A stretch of 64,000 nucleotides of DNA, from contig NZ_LT607753.1 of assembly GCF_900090295.1 (NCBI RefSeq), forward strand, positions 6,138,001 through 6,202,000, written 5' to 3'. Origin of the DNA: Micromonospora coxensis (GTDB lineage Bacteria > Actinomycetota > Actinomycetes > Mycobacteriales > Micromonosporaceae). The notes beneath the pieces were generated by a model, which was not told the DNA's origin, did no database searches, and worked only from the letters and a program-made list of their open reading frames with translations. Positions 29,127 through 37,428 of this stretch are shown here, one piece after another; position 1 is the stretch's first letter; each line of letters opens with the position of its first letter. A program made the translations under genes and the position numbers.

Positions 29127-30433
29127 CGGATGCCTCCGGAAACTCCGGTCGCCACGGCCTCGTCGAGGGGCCGGGCCGGGACGGGGTGGGGACGGTTGCC
29201 ACGGCGCAGCAGCAGCGCCATGGTGGCGGCCACCACGACGGAACCGACGGCGTAGGCGAGTTCGACGCGCAGCGCGACCGACATCGGGGTGAGCGTCACG
29301 ACGAGCAGGGCGGCCACGCCGATCGTCCAGGCGACGGCCTGCGCCCGGTGCCGGTCGAGGGCCAGCAGCCCCTGGCCGAGCACCATCGCCCACAGGTAGG
29401 CCAGGGTGGCCACGGCCAGCCAGGCGAAGTCGCCGTGGCCGAGCACGTCGGAGGCGTCGAAGAGGACGCCGACCAGCCACGGGCCGAGGGCGACCGCGCC
29501 GACCGCGCCGAGCACGCCCAGGGCGGTGACGATGCCGAGCGCCCGGCGCAGCAGGTTGTGGAAGCCGCCGAGGTCGCCGGTGCTGGCCGAGGTGGCCAGG
29601 CCGGGCAGCAGGGACGCCTGCAGGGAGGCGAAGACGAACAGTGGGATGCGGACCAGCACCAGCGCGGAGAGCAGCGCCCCGGCGGTGGCGACGTCGGACG
29701 GGTCGAGCAGCCGGACGTTGATCACGCCGACGTTGACCACGACCTGGGAGAGCAGGCTGGAGACGGTGAGCAGGCCGAGGCCGCGCAGCAGCGCGCCCCA
29801 GGCCACCGGCACGCCGCCACCGACGGCGCGCAGCACCGGCGGCAGGGTGAGCAGCACCCCGACCAGCGGGGCGATCACCAGGACCAGCCCGTACCACAGC
29901 GGCGAGGTGACGCCGGTGAGCCCGAGCAGGGCGACCATGGCGATGCGCAGGCCGCCGTCGACGCCGAGCTGGCCGCCGTACCAGGGGAAGAGTTGCAGGC
30001 CGGAGAGGATGCCCCGGGTGGTGTAGGCCACGGCCATGGCGGCCAGCGACCCGATGAGCACCCACACCATCGCGCCGTCGCCGGCGAAGAGCCGGTCGGC
30101 GAGCAGGTCGTGCCCGGCGAGCAGGACCACCACCATGAGCGCGAGCACGCCGACGGCGAGGATGCCGCCGCGGGTCAGCACCGGCCCCGGCGGCAGCCCC
30201 TGGCTGCGGCGGGTGGCGACGACCCGGGCGATCTCCTGCTCGACGGGGAGGAACACGCCGATGCCGAGGGTGAAGACGATCGACCAGAGCACCGACAGGG
30301 AGGAGTAGTCGGCCTCGGTGAGGCTGTGTCCGGCCACGGCGAGGTGGACGTAGGAGGCCAGCCCGAGCAACGCCAGCCCGGCACCCACCGCGAGGGTGCC
30401 GGGCGGGACGAGGTTGAGCAGGCGCCGCATCAC
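29123..30433 (-). CDS. Polysaccharide flippase (Wzx/MATE-like membrane protein)
   Basis: A 436-residue integral membrane protein with about 12 transmembrane helices, of the polysaccharide-exporter (MVF/MOP) type. It starts MMRRLLNLVPPGTLAVGAGL, followed by a conserved early motif (WSIVFTLGIGVFLPVEQEIAR). It is expected to flip lipid-linked sugar precursors across the cytoplasmic membrane. Start and stop overlap the neighbouring genes by 4 bp (ATGA) on both sides, so it is tightly coupled to the two glycosyltransferases. No catalytic motifs are expected; the assignment rests on topology and context. Confidence 0.82.
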   Translation of the reverse strand: MMRRLLNLVPPGTLAVGAGLALLGLASYVHLAVAGHSLTEADYSSLSVLWSIVFTLGIGVFLPVEQEIARVVATRRSQGLPPGPVLTRGGILAVGVLALMVVVLLAGHDLLADRLFAGDGAMVWVLIGSLAAMAVAYTTRGILSGLQLFPWYGGQLGVDGGLRIAMVALLGLTGVTSPLWYGLVLVIAPLVGVLLTLPPVLRAVGGGVPVAWGALLRGLGLLTVSSLLSQVVVNVGVINVRLLDPSDVATAGALLSALVLVRIPLFVFASLQASLLPGLATSASTGDLGGFHNLLRRALGIVTALGVLGAVGAVALGPWLVGVLFDASDVLGHGDFAWLAVATLAYLWAMVLGQGLLALDRHRAQAVAWTIGVAALLVVTLTPMSVALRVELAYAVGSVVVAATMALLLRRGNRPHPVPARPLDEAVATGVSGGIR

Positions 30434-31131
30434 CGGCGGATGAGCGCGAGCGTCAGGACGGCGAAGGCGCGGCCCAGGTAGATCATGGCCTTGGCGGGGG
30501 AGTGGCTGGGGGTGCCGGCCATCCGCTTGCGCATGGCGACCGGAACCTGGCGGATCGTGTAGCCGCGCCGGGCGGTGTGCACCAGCGTCTCGACGGTGTC
30601 GCCGAGGTACTCGGCCGGGTACCAGCCGGCGAACATCTCGATGACCCGCCGGTTGGCGGCCCGGAAGCCGGAAGTGGTGTCGGTGAGCTTGGTCCTGGCG
30701 ACCCTGGACAGCACCAGCGACAGCATGACCATCGCCCAGCGGCGCGGGCCACGGACGCTGTAGTCGCCCTCGCCGGCGAACCGGGCGCCGATGACCAGGT
30801 CGACCTCGTCGAGCAGGTCGACCAGCTTCGGCACGTAGCGCGGGTCGTGCTGGCCGTCGGCGTCGATCTGGATGGCGACGTCGTAGCCGTTGTCCCGGGC
30901 GTACCGGTAGCCGAGCCGCATGGCCCCGCCGACGCCGAGGTTGTACGGCAGCTTCGCCACCCGCGCGCCGGCGGCGGCGGCCACGGCGGCGGTGCGGTCG
31001 GTGGAGCCGTCGTCGACGACCAGCACGTCGACGCCGGGCAGCTCGCCGCGGACCTCGCCCACGACGTCGGCGATCGAGCCGGACTCGTTGAGCGCGGGGA
31101 TGATGATCAGTACGCGCTTGCCGTTAACCAT
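30430..31131 (-). CDS. Polyprenyl-phosphate glycosyltransferase (DPM1-like GT2)
   Basis: A 233-residue GT2 enzyme. The GT-A signatures are VLIIIPALNESGSIADVVGE, VVDDGSTDRT, LPYNLGVGGAMRLGYRYA and the metal-binding QIDADGQHDP (DAD). Family members transfer a sugar from a nucleotide donor to polyprenyl phosphate on the cytoplasmic face, priming glycan assembly before flipping. No multi-helix anchor is present, so it acts as a soluble or peripheral enzyme. Adjacent DUF2304 protein probably provides the membrane part, a known GT2-DUF2304 pairing. The genes overlap by 8 bp. Confidence 0.88.
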   Translation of the reverse strand: MVNGKRVLIIIPALNESGSIADVVGEVRGELPGVDVLVVDDGSTDRTAAVAAAAGARVAKLPYNLGVGGAMRLGYRYARDNGYDVAIQIDADGQHDPRYVPKLVDLLDEVDLVIGARFAGEGDYSVRGPRRWAMVMLSLVLSRVARTKLTDTTSGFRAANRRVIEMFAGWYPAEYLGDTVETLVHTARRGYTIRQVPVAMRKRMAGTPSHSPAKAMIYLGRAFAVLTLALIRR

Positions 31132-31510
31132 CGTGGGACACCAGTTCGTCTCGGGCGGATGCGGTCCGGGCCGCCCGCTCCGCCTCCACCTCGGCGCGGA
31201 GCAGGGCGAAGTCCTCGGCCAGGGTGCGGGTCTCCTCCTCCAGGGCGCTGACCTCCCAGCTCAGGTGCACGCAGACCAGCAGCAGGAAGACGATGCCGAG
31301 GAAGAGCACGAGGCTGACGCCGGAGGCGACGCCGAGCGTGCCGGCCACGTTGTCCAGCAGCCGGGGGAACAGCGACAGCGGGATGACGATCAACAGCACG
31401 GCGAGCCAGAGCATGCCGTACTTCTCGCGCAGTTGCCGGCGACGCAGCAGCTCGACGATGGTGACGAGCAGGATCAGGCCGGTCAGGCCGGTGACCAGGG
31501 TGAGCTTCAT
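31124..31510 (-). CDS. DUF2304 membrane protein, partner of the DPM1-like transferase
   Basis: A 128-residue protein with three hydrophobic segments: residues 3-21, 34-52 and 63-87 (LFLGIVFLLLVCVHLSWEV). A charged coiled-coil-prone tail follows (ALEEETRTLAEDFALLRAEV). The family is DUF2304, found beside DPM1-like glycosyltransferases in glycan loci and thought to anchor or assist them. Biochemical function is not established. ATG at 31510, overlapping the rmlD stop as ATGA. Confidence 0.8.
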   Translation of the reverse strand: MKLTLVTGLTGLILLVTIVELLRRRQLREKYGMLWLAVLLIVIPLSLFPRLLDNVAGTLGVASGVSLVLFLGIVFLLLVCVHLSWEVSALEEETRTLAEDFALLRAEVEAERAARTASARDELVSHDG

Positions 31511-32394
31511 GCGACCTTCCACGGGGCGGGTGGAGTGGGGGAGTCGAACGCGTCGGACAGCGTGTCGTGCCAGTCCGGCAGTGGCGGCAGACCTGCCACC
31601 GCCCAGCGGTCGTGCCCTAGCACACTGTACGCCGGTCGGGGGGCGGGACGCGGATACCGGTCGCTGGTGGTGGGTCGGATCCGCTCCGGGTCGAGCCCGG
31701 CGAGGGCGAACGCGGCCCGGGCCAGGCCGTACCAGGTGGTGCGGCCGGAACAGGTGCCGTGGTAGATCCCGGCGGGGGCCCGCCCGGCCAGCGCCGCGTC
31801 GGCGAGCGCCACCAGCTGGGTGGCCAGGGCGTACGACCAGGTGGGCTGGCCCTGCTGGTCGTCGACCACGTCGAGGTGCTCGCGCTGCCCGGCCAGGCGC
31901 AGCATGGTGGCCACGAAGTTCGGCCCGTGCGCGCCGTAGAGCCACGCGGTGCGTACCACGTAGCCGGTTTCGGGGAGAAATCGGACGACGGCCCGCTCCC
32001 CGGCCAGCTTGCTGCGCCCGTACGCGTTGATCGGGTCGGTCGGTGCGTCCTCGGCGTACGGGGCGTCGGCGTTGCCGGGGAAGACGTAGTCGGTGGAGAC
32101 GTGCACCAGGCGGGCCCCGGTGTCGGCGCAGGCCCGGGCGAGGTGCGCCACGCCGTCGCCGTTGACCGCCGTGGCGGCGGCCTCGGCCTGCTCCGCGCCG
32201 TCGACGTCGGTCCAGGCGGCGGTGTTGAACACCACGTCGTGCCCGGCGACGGCGGCGCGGACGGCCCCGGCGTCGGTGATGTCCAGTTCGGCGCGGGTGG
32301 CGGCGCTCACCGTGAGGTCGGGCCGGCTGGCCAGCACGGCCAGCAGGTCCTGCCCGAGCATGCCGCCCGCGCCGGTGACGAGGACGCGCGTCAT
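31507..32394 (-). CDS. rmlD: dTDP-4-dehydrorhamnose reductase RmlD
   Basis: A 295-residue SDR enzyme catalysing the last step of dTDP-L-rhamnose synthesis, with NADPH. The nucleotide motif is VTGAGGMLGQDLL, the early substrate motif is FNTAAWTDVDGAE, the catalytic Tyr/Lys are in NAYGRSKLAGE and the family block STDYVFPG is present. Together with rmlB upstream and rmlA/rmlC divergently, the full four-step route from glucose-1-phosphate is encoded here. Overlaps its neighbours by 4 bp on both sides. Confidence 0.94.
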   Translation of the reverse strand: MTRVLVTGAGGMLGQDLLAVLASRPDLTVSAATRAELDITDAGAVRAAVAGHDVVFNTAAWTDVDGAEQAEAAATAVNGDGVAHLARACADTGARLVHVSTDYVFPGNADAPYAEDAPTDPINAYGRSKLAGERAVVRFLPETGYVVRTAWLYGAHGPNFVATMLRLAGQREHLDVVDDQQGQPTWSYALATQLVALADAALAGRAPAGIYHGTCSGRTTWYGLARAAFALAGLDPERIRPTTSDRYPRPAPRPAYSVLGHDRWAVAGLPPLPDWHDTLSDAFDSPTPPAPWKVA

Positions 32395-33392
32395 GCGGCC
32401 TTGGCCGCCTTCAGCGGCTCCCACCAGGCCCGGTTGTCGCGGTACCACTGCACCGTCTCGGCGAGGCCCCGGTCGAGGTCGATGCTCGGGGCGTACCCCA
32501 GCTCGGCGTTGATCTTGCTGATGTCCAGCGAGTAGCGGCGGTCGTGGCCCTTGCGGTCGGCGACCGGGACGACCCGGTCCCAGTCCGCGCCGCAGGCCTC
32601 CAGCAGCCGGCCGGTGAGCTCCTTGTTGGTCAGCTCGGTGCCGCCGCCGATGTTGTAGACCTCACCGGCGCGGCCCTTGTGCGCGACCATGGCGATGCCC
32701 CGGCAGTGGTCGTGCACGTGCAGCCAGTCGCGGACGTTGCCGCCGTCGCCGTAGAGCGGGACGGTGCCGCCGTCGAGCAGGTTGGTCACGAACAGCGGGA
32801 TGACCTTCTCCGGGAACTGGTACGGCCCGTAGTTGTTGGAGCAACGGGTCACCACCACGTCGATCCCGTGGGTGCGGTGGTACGCCAGGGCGAGCAGGTC
32901 CGAGCCGGCCTTGGAGGCCGAGTACGGGGAGTTCGGCGCCAGCGGCCAGGTCTCCGTCCAGGACCCCTCGTCGATCGAGCCGTACACCTCGTCGGTGGAG
33001 ACGTGCACGAAGCGGCCGGCGCCGTGGCGCAGGGCGGCGTCGAGCAGCGTCTGGGTGCCCAGCACGTTGGTGGTGACGAACGGCGCGGCACCCTCGATCG
33101 AGCGGTCGACGTGCGATTCGGCGGCGAAGTGCACGATCACGTCGTGACCGGCGACGACCTCGTCGACCAGCTTCGGGTCGCAGATGTCGCCCTGCACGAA
33201 GCGCAGCCGCGCATCGTCGCGCACCGGGGCGAGGTTGTCCAGGTTGCCGGAGTAGGTCAACTTGTCCAGCACGGTCACCGCGGCCGGTTCGACGGCGGGC
33301 ACCCCGGACGCGTCGCCGCCGGGCACGCCCAGCAGCATCCGTACGTACTCCGACCCGATGAATCCGGCTCCGCCGGTGACGAGAATCCTCAC
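32391..33392 (-). CDS. rmlB: dTDP-glucose 4,6-dehydratase RmlB
   Basis: A 333-residue extended SDR enzyme, step two of dTDP-L-rhamnose synthesis. The NAD motif is VTGGAGFIGSEYVRMLL and the hallmark THR/Tyr/Lys catalytic set is HVSTDEVYGS with YSASKAGSD. It also has the substrate motif TRCSNNYGPYQFPEKVIP and the C-terminal GHDRRYSLD block. First gene of the glycan operon that runs to 28098 (rmlB, rmlD, DUF2304, GT2, flippase, GT2, all joined by overlaps). The GTG at 33392 is nine nt from a TACACT box. Confidence 0.95.
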   Translation of the reverse strand: MRILVTGGAGFIGSEYVRMLLGVPGGDASGVPAVEPAAVTVLDKLTYSGNLDNLAPVRDDARLRFVQGDICDPKLVDEVVAGHDVIVHFAAESHVDRSIEGAAPFVTTNVLGTQTLLDAALRHGAGRFVHVSTDEVYGSIDEGSWTETWPLAPNSPYSASKAGSDLLALAYHRTHGIDVVVTRCSNNYGPYQFPEKVIPLFVTNLLDGGTVPLYGDGGNVRDWLHVHDHCRGIAMVAHKGRAGEVYNIGGGTELTNKELTGRLLEACGADWDRVVPVADRKGHDRRYSLDISKINAELGYAPSIDLDRGLAETVQWYRDNRAWWEPLKAAKAA

Positions 33393-33401
33393 GGGTCCGG
33401 A

Positions 33402-33407
33402 AGTGTA
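33402..33407 (-). promoter_or_regulatory. Candidate -10 box for the rmlB operon
   Basis: TACACT on the minus strand, nine nt before the GTG at 33392. Within the 88-bp divergent region shared with rmlA. Confidence 0.4.
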
Positions 33408-33468
33408 CGCGAATCCGCAGGAAGGCCGGGGGACGGCGACCCCGGTGTCCGGTTCACACCGGTGCAGG

Positions 33469-33474
33469 TAGTCT
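33469..33474 (+). promoter_or_regulatory. Leaderless-type -10 box for rmlA
   Basis: TAGTCT with six nt to the GTG at 33481. No ribosome-binding site. Confidence 0.45.
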
Positions 33475-33480
33475 CCCCGG

Positions 33481-34365
33481 GTGCGTGGAATCCTTCTCGC
33501 TGGTGGCACCGGGTCCCGGCTCTGGCCGATCACCCGGGCGGTCTCCAAGCAGCTGATGCCGATCTTCGACAAGCCGATGGTCTACTACCCGCTGTCGACG
33601 CTGGTGATGTCCGGGGTGCGCGAGATCCTGGTGATCACCACGCCGGAGGACCAGGCCCAGTTCCAGCGGCTGCTCGGTGACGGCAGCCAGTGGGGCCTGC
33701 GGCTGGAGTACGTCACGCAGGCCCGCCCGGAGGGCATCGCGCAGGCGTTCGTGCTGGGCGCGGACTTCATCGGCGACGAGTCGGTGGCGCTGGTCCTGGG
33801 CGACAACATCTTCCACGGCGCCGGCCTGGGCCGGCAGTTGGCCGCCGGCGGCGACCCGGTGGGCGGCCGGGTGTTCGCGTACCCGGTGGCCAACCCGGAG
33901 GCGTACGGCGTGGTCGACTTCGACGCCGACGGCCGGGTGCTGTCGATCGAGGAGAAGCCGGAGAAGCCGAAGTCCCGCTACGCCGTGCCGGGGCTGTACT
34001 TCTACGACAACCGGGTGGTCGGGATCGCCCGCGACCTCAGGCCCAGCGCCCGGGGCGAGCTGGAGATCACCGCCGTCAACGAGGCGTACCGGCTGGCCGG
34101 CGAGCTGTCGGTGACCGTGCTGGACCGGGGCACCGCCTGGCTGGACACCGGCACCTTCACCTCGATGATGCAGGCCGGTGAGTTCGTCCGGGTGATCGAG
34201 GAACGCCAGGGTATGAAGATCGGGTGTGTCGAGGAGGTCTGCTGGCGGGCCGGTCTGATCGACGACGACCGGCTGCGCGAGCTGGCCGAGCCGCTGACCA
34301 AGAGCGGCTACGGCGACTACCTGCTCGGCCTGCTGGCGGAGAAGGACGAGGTGGCGGGACGATGA
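33481..34365 (+). CDS. rmlA: Glucose-1-phosphate thymidylyltransferase RmlA
   Basis: A 294-residue nucleotidyltransferase that makes dTDP-glucose, the entry step of dTDP-L-rhamnose synthesis. The signature is [20 protein letters not shown], with the metal-binding [10 protein letters not shown], the [16 protein letters not shown] block, and LDTGTFTSM, all typical of RmlA. Transcribed divergently from rmlB, probably leaderless. The rmlC gene follows after 55 bp in the same direction. Confidence 0.95.
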   Translation: MRGILLAGGTGSRLWPITRAVSKQLMPIFDKPMVYYPLSTLVMSGVREILVITTPEDQAQFQRLLGDGSQWGLRLEYVTQARPEGIAQAFVLGADFIGDESVALVLGDNIFHGAGLGRQLAAGGDPVGGRVFAYPVANPEAYGVVDFDADGRVLSIEEKPEKPKSRYAVPGLYFYDNRVVGIARDLRPSARGELEITAVNEAYRLAGELSVTVLDRGTAWLDTGTFTSMMQAGEFVRVIEERQGMKIGCVEEVCWRAGLIDDDRLRELAEPLTKSGYGDYLLGLLAEKDEVAGR

Positions 34366-34420
34366 GCGCGGGCGACACGCCGGCTCGGCGGGCCCCCCGG
34401 TCGGGAACGGAGGTGGCGAC

Positions 34421-35044
34421 GTGAAGATGCGTGAGCTGGGCATCGAGGGCGCCTGGGAGATCACCCCGCAGCAGCACGGCGACCCGCGCGGGTTGTTCAT
34501 GGAGTGGTACCGCTTCGACCGCCTCGCCGAGACGGTGGGGCACCCGCTGCGCCTGGCGCAGGGCAACCTGTCGGTCTCGGCCCGGGGTGTGGTGCGCGGC
34601 ATCCACTTCGCCGACGTGCCGCCCGGGCAGGCGAAGTACATCACCTGCGTCCGGGGCGCGGTGCTCGACGTGGTGGTGGACCTGCGGGTCGGCTCGCCGA
34701 CGTTCGGCCGCTGGGACAGCGTCCGCCTCGACGACGTCGACCGGCGGGCGGTGTACCTCAGCGAGGGGCTGGGGCACGGCTTCTGCGCGCTGACCGACGA
34801 CGCGACGCTGAGCTACCTCTGCTCGACCACCTACAACCCGACCGGCGAGCACGGGGTGCACCCGCTCGACGCGGAGCTGGGCATCGAGTGGCCGGTCGGG
34901 TCGCCGCGGCTGTCGGCCAAGGACGCCGACGCCCCGACGCTGGCGCAGGCGCGCGAGGCCGGCCTGCTGCCGGACTACCAGACCTGCCGGACGTACGTGG
35001 CGAGTCTGGGCACCGACGGTTTGTCGTACTCGGACGGGATTTGA
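34421..35044 (+). CDS. rmlC: dTDP-4-dehydrorhamnose 3,5-epimerase RmlC
   Basis: A 207-residue cupin-fold epimerase, third step of dTDP-L-rhamnose synthesis. The catalytic His lies in VVRGIHFADVPPGQAKYITC, and the Tyr-containing motif is LSYLCSTTYNPTGEHGVHPL. The ARG-VD block is VRLDDVDRRAVYLSEGLGHG. GTG at 34421 with GGAGG nine nt upstream; ATG three codons on is a minor alternative. Last gene of the rhamnose island before pafA. Confidence 0.93.
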   Translation: MKMRELGIEGAWEITPQQHGDPRGLFMEWYRFDRLAETVGHPLRLAQGNLSVSARGVVRGIHFADVPPGQAKYITCVRGAVLDVVVDLRVGSPTFGRWDSVRLDDVDRRAVYLSEGLGHGFCALTDDATLSYLCSTTYNPTGEHGVHPLDAELGIEWPVGSPRLSAKDADAPTLAQAREAGLLPDYQTCRTYVASLGTDGLSYSDGI

Positions 35045-35076
35045 TCGACCGGAGCGCACGAGCTGTGCTGTGACAG

Positions 35077-35106
35077 TGACGTTCGGGGCCTCCGGGCGGC
35101 TAATGT
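35077..35106 (+). promoter_or_regulatory. Promoter of pafA, leaderless type
   Basis: A -35-like TGACGT (35077-35082), an 18-bp spacer and -10 TAATGT (35101-35106). The ATG at 35113 is six nt further, where transcription would begin. No ribosome site is present. Confidence 0.6.
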
Positions 35107-35112
35107 CACATC

Positions 35113-36471
35113 ATGGAGCGGCGAATCTTCGGCCTCGAGACCGAGTACGGCGTCACCTGTACCTACCGTGGGCAGCGTCGGCTGTCCCCTGACGAGGTCG
35201 CCCGGTACCTCTTCCGCCGCGTCGTGTCGTGGGGCCGGTCGAGCAACGTGTTCCTGCGCAACGGGGCCCGGCTCTACCTGGACGTGGGCTCGCACCCCGA
35301 GTACGCCACCCCGGAGTGCGACTCGGTCACCGACCTGGTCGCCCACGACCGTGCCGGTGAGCGGATCCTGGAGGGTCTGCTCATCGACGCTGAGAAGCGG
35401 CTGCACGACGAGGGCATCGCCGGGGAGATCTACCTGTTCAAGAACAACACCGACTCGGCCGGCAACTCGTACGGCTGCCACGAGAACTACCTGGTCTCCC
35501 GGCACGGGGAGTTCGGCCGGCTCGCCGACGTGCTCATCCCGTTCCTGGTCACCCGGCAGTTGATCTGCGGCGCGGGCAAGGTGCTGCAGACCCCGCGCGG
35601 GGCGGTCTACTGCCTGTCCCAGCGGGCCGAGCACATCTGGGAGGGCGTCTCCTCGGCGACCACCCGCAGCCGTCCGATCATCAACACCCGGGACGAGCCG
35701 CACGCCGACGCCGAGCGGTACCGGCGGCTGCACGTCATCGTCGGCGACTCCAACATGAACGAGGTCACCACGCTGCTCAAGGTCGGCAGCGCCGACATCG
35801 TGCTGCGGATGATCGAGGCCGGGGTGGTGATGCGGGACCTGACGCTGGAGAACCCGATCCGGGCGATCCGCGAGGTGTCGCACGACATCACCGGGCGGCG
35901 CAAGGTCCGGCTCGCCTCCGGCAAGGAGGTCAGCGCGCTGGAGATCCAGCAGGAGTACCTGGCGAAGGCGACCGAGTTCGTCGAGCGCCGCGGCGGCGAC
36001 CAGACCGCCAAGCGGGTGGTGGAGCTGTGGGGCCGGGTGCTGCGCGCGGTCGAGACCGGCGACCTGGACCCGGTGGCCCGGGAGATCGACTGGGTGAGCA
36101 AGCTGCGGCTGATCGAGCGCTACCAGCGCAAGCACGACCTGCCGCTGTCGCACCCCCGGGTCGCCCAGATGGACCTGGCCTACCACGACCTGCGGCGCGG
36201 CCGTGGCCTGTACGGCCTGCTGGAGCGGCGTGGCCAGGTCGACCGGGTGGCCACCGACCCGGAGATCTTCGAGGCGAAGGAGACCCCGCCGCAGACCACC
36301 CGGGCCCGGCTGCGTGGCGAGTTCATCCGGCACGCCCAGGAGAAGCGGCGCGACTTCACCGTCGACTGGGTGCACCTGAAGCTCAACGACCAGGCGCAGC
36401 GCACCGTGCTCTGCAAGGACCCGTTCCGGGCCTACGACGAGCGGGTCGAGCGGCTGATCGCCAGCATGTGA
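35113..36471 (+). CDS. pafA: Pup-protein ligase PafA
   Basis: A 452-residue glutamine synthetase-like ligase. It activates the gamma-carboxylate of the Pup C-terminal Glu with ATP and attaches it to substrate lysines. Family blocks are [15 protein letters not shown] (ATP/Mg site), [34 protein letters not shown] and [19 protein letters not shown]. It is paralogous to Dop at 23.7 kb but lacks the extra Dop loop. It has its own leaderless promoter. Normally next to prcA, it is separated here by the 7-kb rhamnose island. Confidence 0.97.
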   Translation: MERRIFGLETEYGVTCTYRGQRRLSPDEVARYLFRRVVSWGRSSNVFLRNGARLYLDVGSHPEYATPECDSVTDLVAHDRAGERILEGLLIDAEKRLHDEGIAGEIYLFKNNTDSAGNSYGCHENYLVSRHGEFGRLADVLIPFLVTRQLICGAGKVLQTPRGAVYCLSQRAEHIWEGVSSATTRSRPIINTRDEPHADAERYRRLHVIVGDSNMNEVTTLLKVGSADIVLRMIEAGVVMRDLTLENPIRAIREVSHDITGRRKVRLASGKEVSALEIQQEYLAKATEFVERRGGDQTAKRVVELWGRVLRAVETGDLDPVAREIDWVSKLRLIERYQRKHDLPLSHPRVAQMDLAYHDLRRGRGLYGLLERRGQVDRVATDPEIFEAKETPPQTTRARLRGEFIRHAQEKRRDFTVDWVHLKLNDQAQRTVLCKDPFRAYDERVERLIASM

Positions 36472-36478
36472 GACGCCC

Positions 36479-36509
36479 CGGCGGCCGGTGCGCGGCGCAC
36501 CGGCCGCCG
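36479..36509 (+). terminator. Hairpin after pafA
   Basis: A 13-bp stem (CGGCGGCCGGTGC and its complement) with a 5-nt loop, starting 7 nt after the pafA stop. Confidence 0.65.
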
Positions 36510-36533
36510 CCGCACCGGTACGCTGGCGTCGCG

Positions 36534-36731
36534 ATGATGACCTCCGACCCGGCCGACCGCGAGCGCGGCGGCACCGAGAAGCTGAACTGGATCGAGCGGC
36601 GCCGCGAGAAGATCCGCGCCGAAGTCGAGCGCAACCGCCGGGGCGAGTACACCGTGCCGACCTGGGTGCTCGCGGTCGCGTTGATCGCCATCGTCGGCGG
36701 CTGGCTGGCGTTGATCTTCCTGCTCGGCTGA
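36534..36731 (+). CDS. Small single-pass membrane protein downstream of pafA
   Basis: A 65-residue protein. A charged N-terminal half (KLNWIERRREKIRAEVERNR, a likely amphipathic helix) precedes one C-terminal transmembrane helix (VPTWVLAVALIAIVGGWLAL). No named domain. A small tail-anchored gene commonly follows pafA in this group of actinobacteria. The ATG at 36534 has a TACGCT box nine nt upstream and no ribosome site. Confidence 0.6.
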   Translation: MMTSDPADRERGGTEKLNWIERRREKIRAEVERNRRGEYTVPTWVLAVALIAIVGGWLALIFLLG

Positions 36732-36857
36732 GTCCCGCTCCCGCCGTCGTCGAAACAGCGCACGTACGGAGTTGGGCCGCGCGCCCGGCGCGTGCCAGCG
36801 TGACCATCCACGAGTCGGTGGCCGCCCGCAGCGGCCCTGTCCAGGGATGGTGACGTC

Positions 36858-37406
36858 ATCGCCCACATCGACCTCGGCCTCGACGAGAAGCGGCACCCCG
36901 GCATCACCGGGCCCATGATCTACCGCCCGGAGACCGCCAAACCCCTCAACGCCCTGGCGGAGGCGCTGCTGCGCGCGCCGCACCCCACGCTGAGCCCCGG
37001 CGAGCGGGAGCTGATCGCCGCCTACGTCTCCGGACTCAACGAGTGCCACTTCTGCTGCTCGTCGCACTCGGCGATCGCCGCCGCGCAGCTGCCCGAGGGC
37101 GCCGACCTGGTCGACCGGGTCCGCGCCGACCCGGAGACCGCCCCGATCGGGGCGAAGCTGCGCGCCCTGCTGCGGGTCGCCGCCGCCGTGCAGCGCGGCG
37201 GGCGGTCCGTCACCGGTGAACTGGTCGACGATGCCCGCCGCGAGGGCGCCACCGACCTGGAGATCCACGACACGGTGCTGATCGCCGCCGCGTTCTGCAT
37301 GTACAACCGGTACGTCGACGGCCTGGGCACCTTCGCCCCGCAGGACGGGCAGGCGTACGAGAACTCGGCCCGGCACATCGTCGCCCACGGCTACGGCGCG
37401 TTCTGA
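36858..37406 (+). CDS. AhpD-like carboxymuconolactone decarboxylase-family peroxidase-related protein
   Basis: An AhpD-fold protein of about 180 residues with redox motif NECHFCCSSH, the CxxC...H arrangement of alkylhydroperoxidase-like enzymes. It likely reduces peroxides or acts as a disulfide carrier. The conserved N-terminus IAHIDLGLDEKRHPG lies before the first ATG (36915). In this frame no ATG, GTG or TTG occurs between an upstream stop (36801) and 36915. Start options are therefore ATC at 36858 (with GGTGA four nt before), CTG at 36837, or a truncated ATG at 36915. I chose 36858 because it matches the family N-terminus. Confidence 0.75.
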   Translation: MAHIDLGLDEKRHPGITGPMIYRPETAKPLNALAEALLRAPHPTLSPGERELIAAYVSGLNECHFCCSSHSAIAAAQLPEGADLVDRVRADPETAPIGAKLRALLRVAAAVQRGGRSVTGELVDDARREGATDLEIHDTVLIAAAFCMYNRYVDGLGTFAPQDGQAYENSARHIVAHGYGAF

Positions 37407-37428
37407 GCCGACCGACCAGGGCCGGGGC

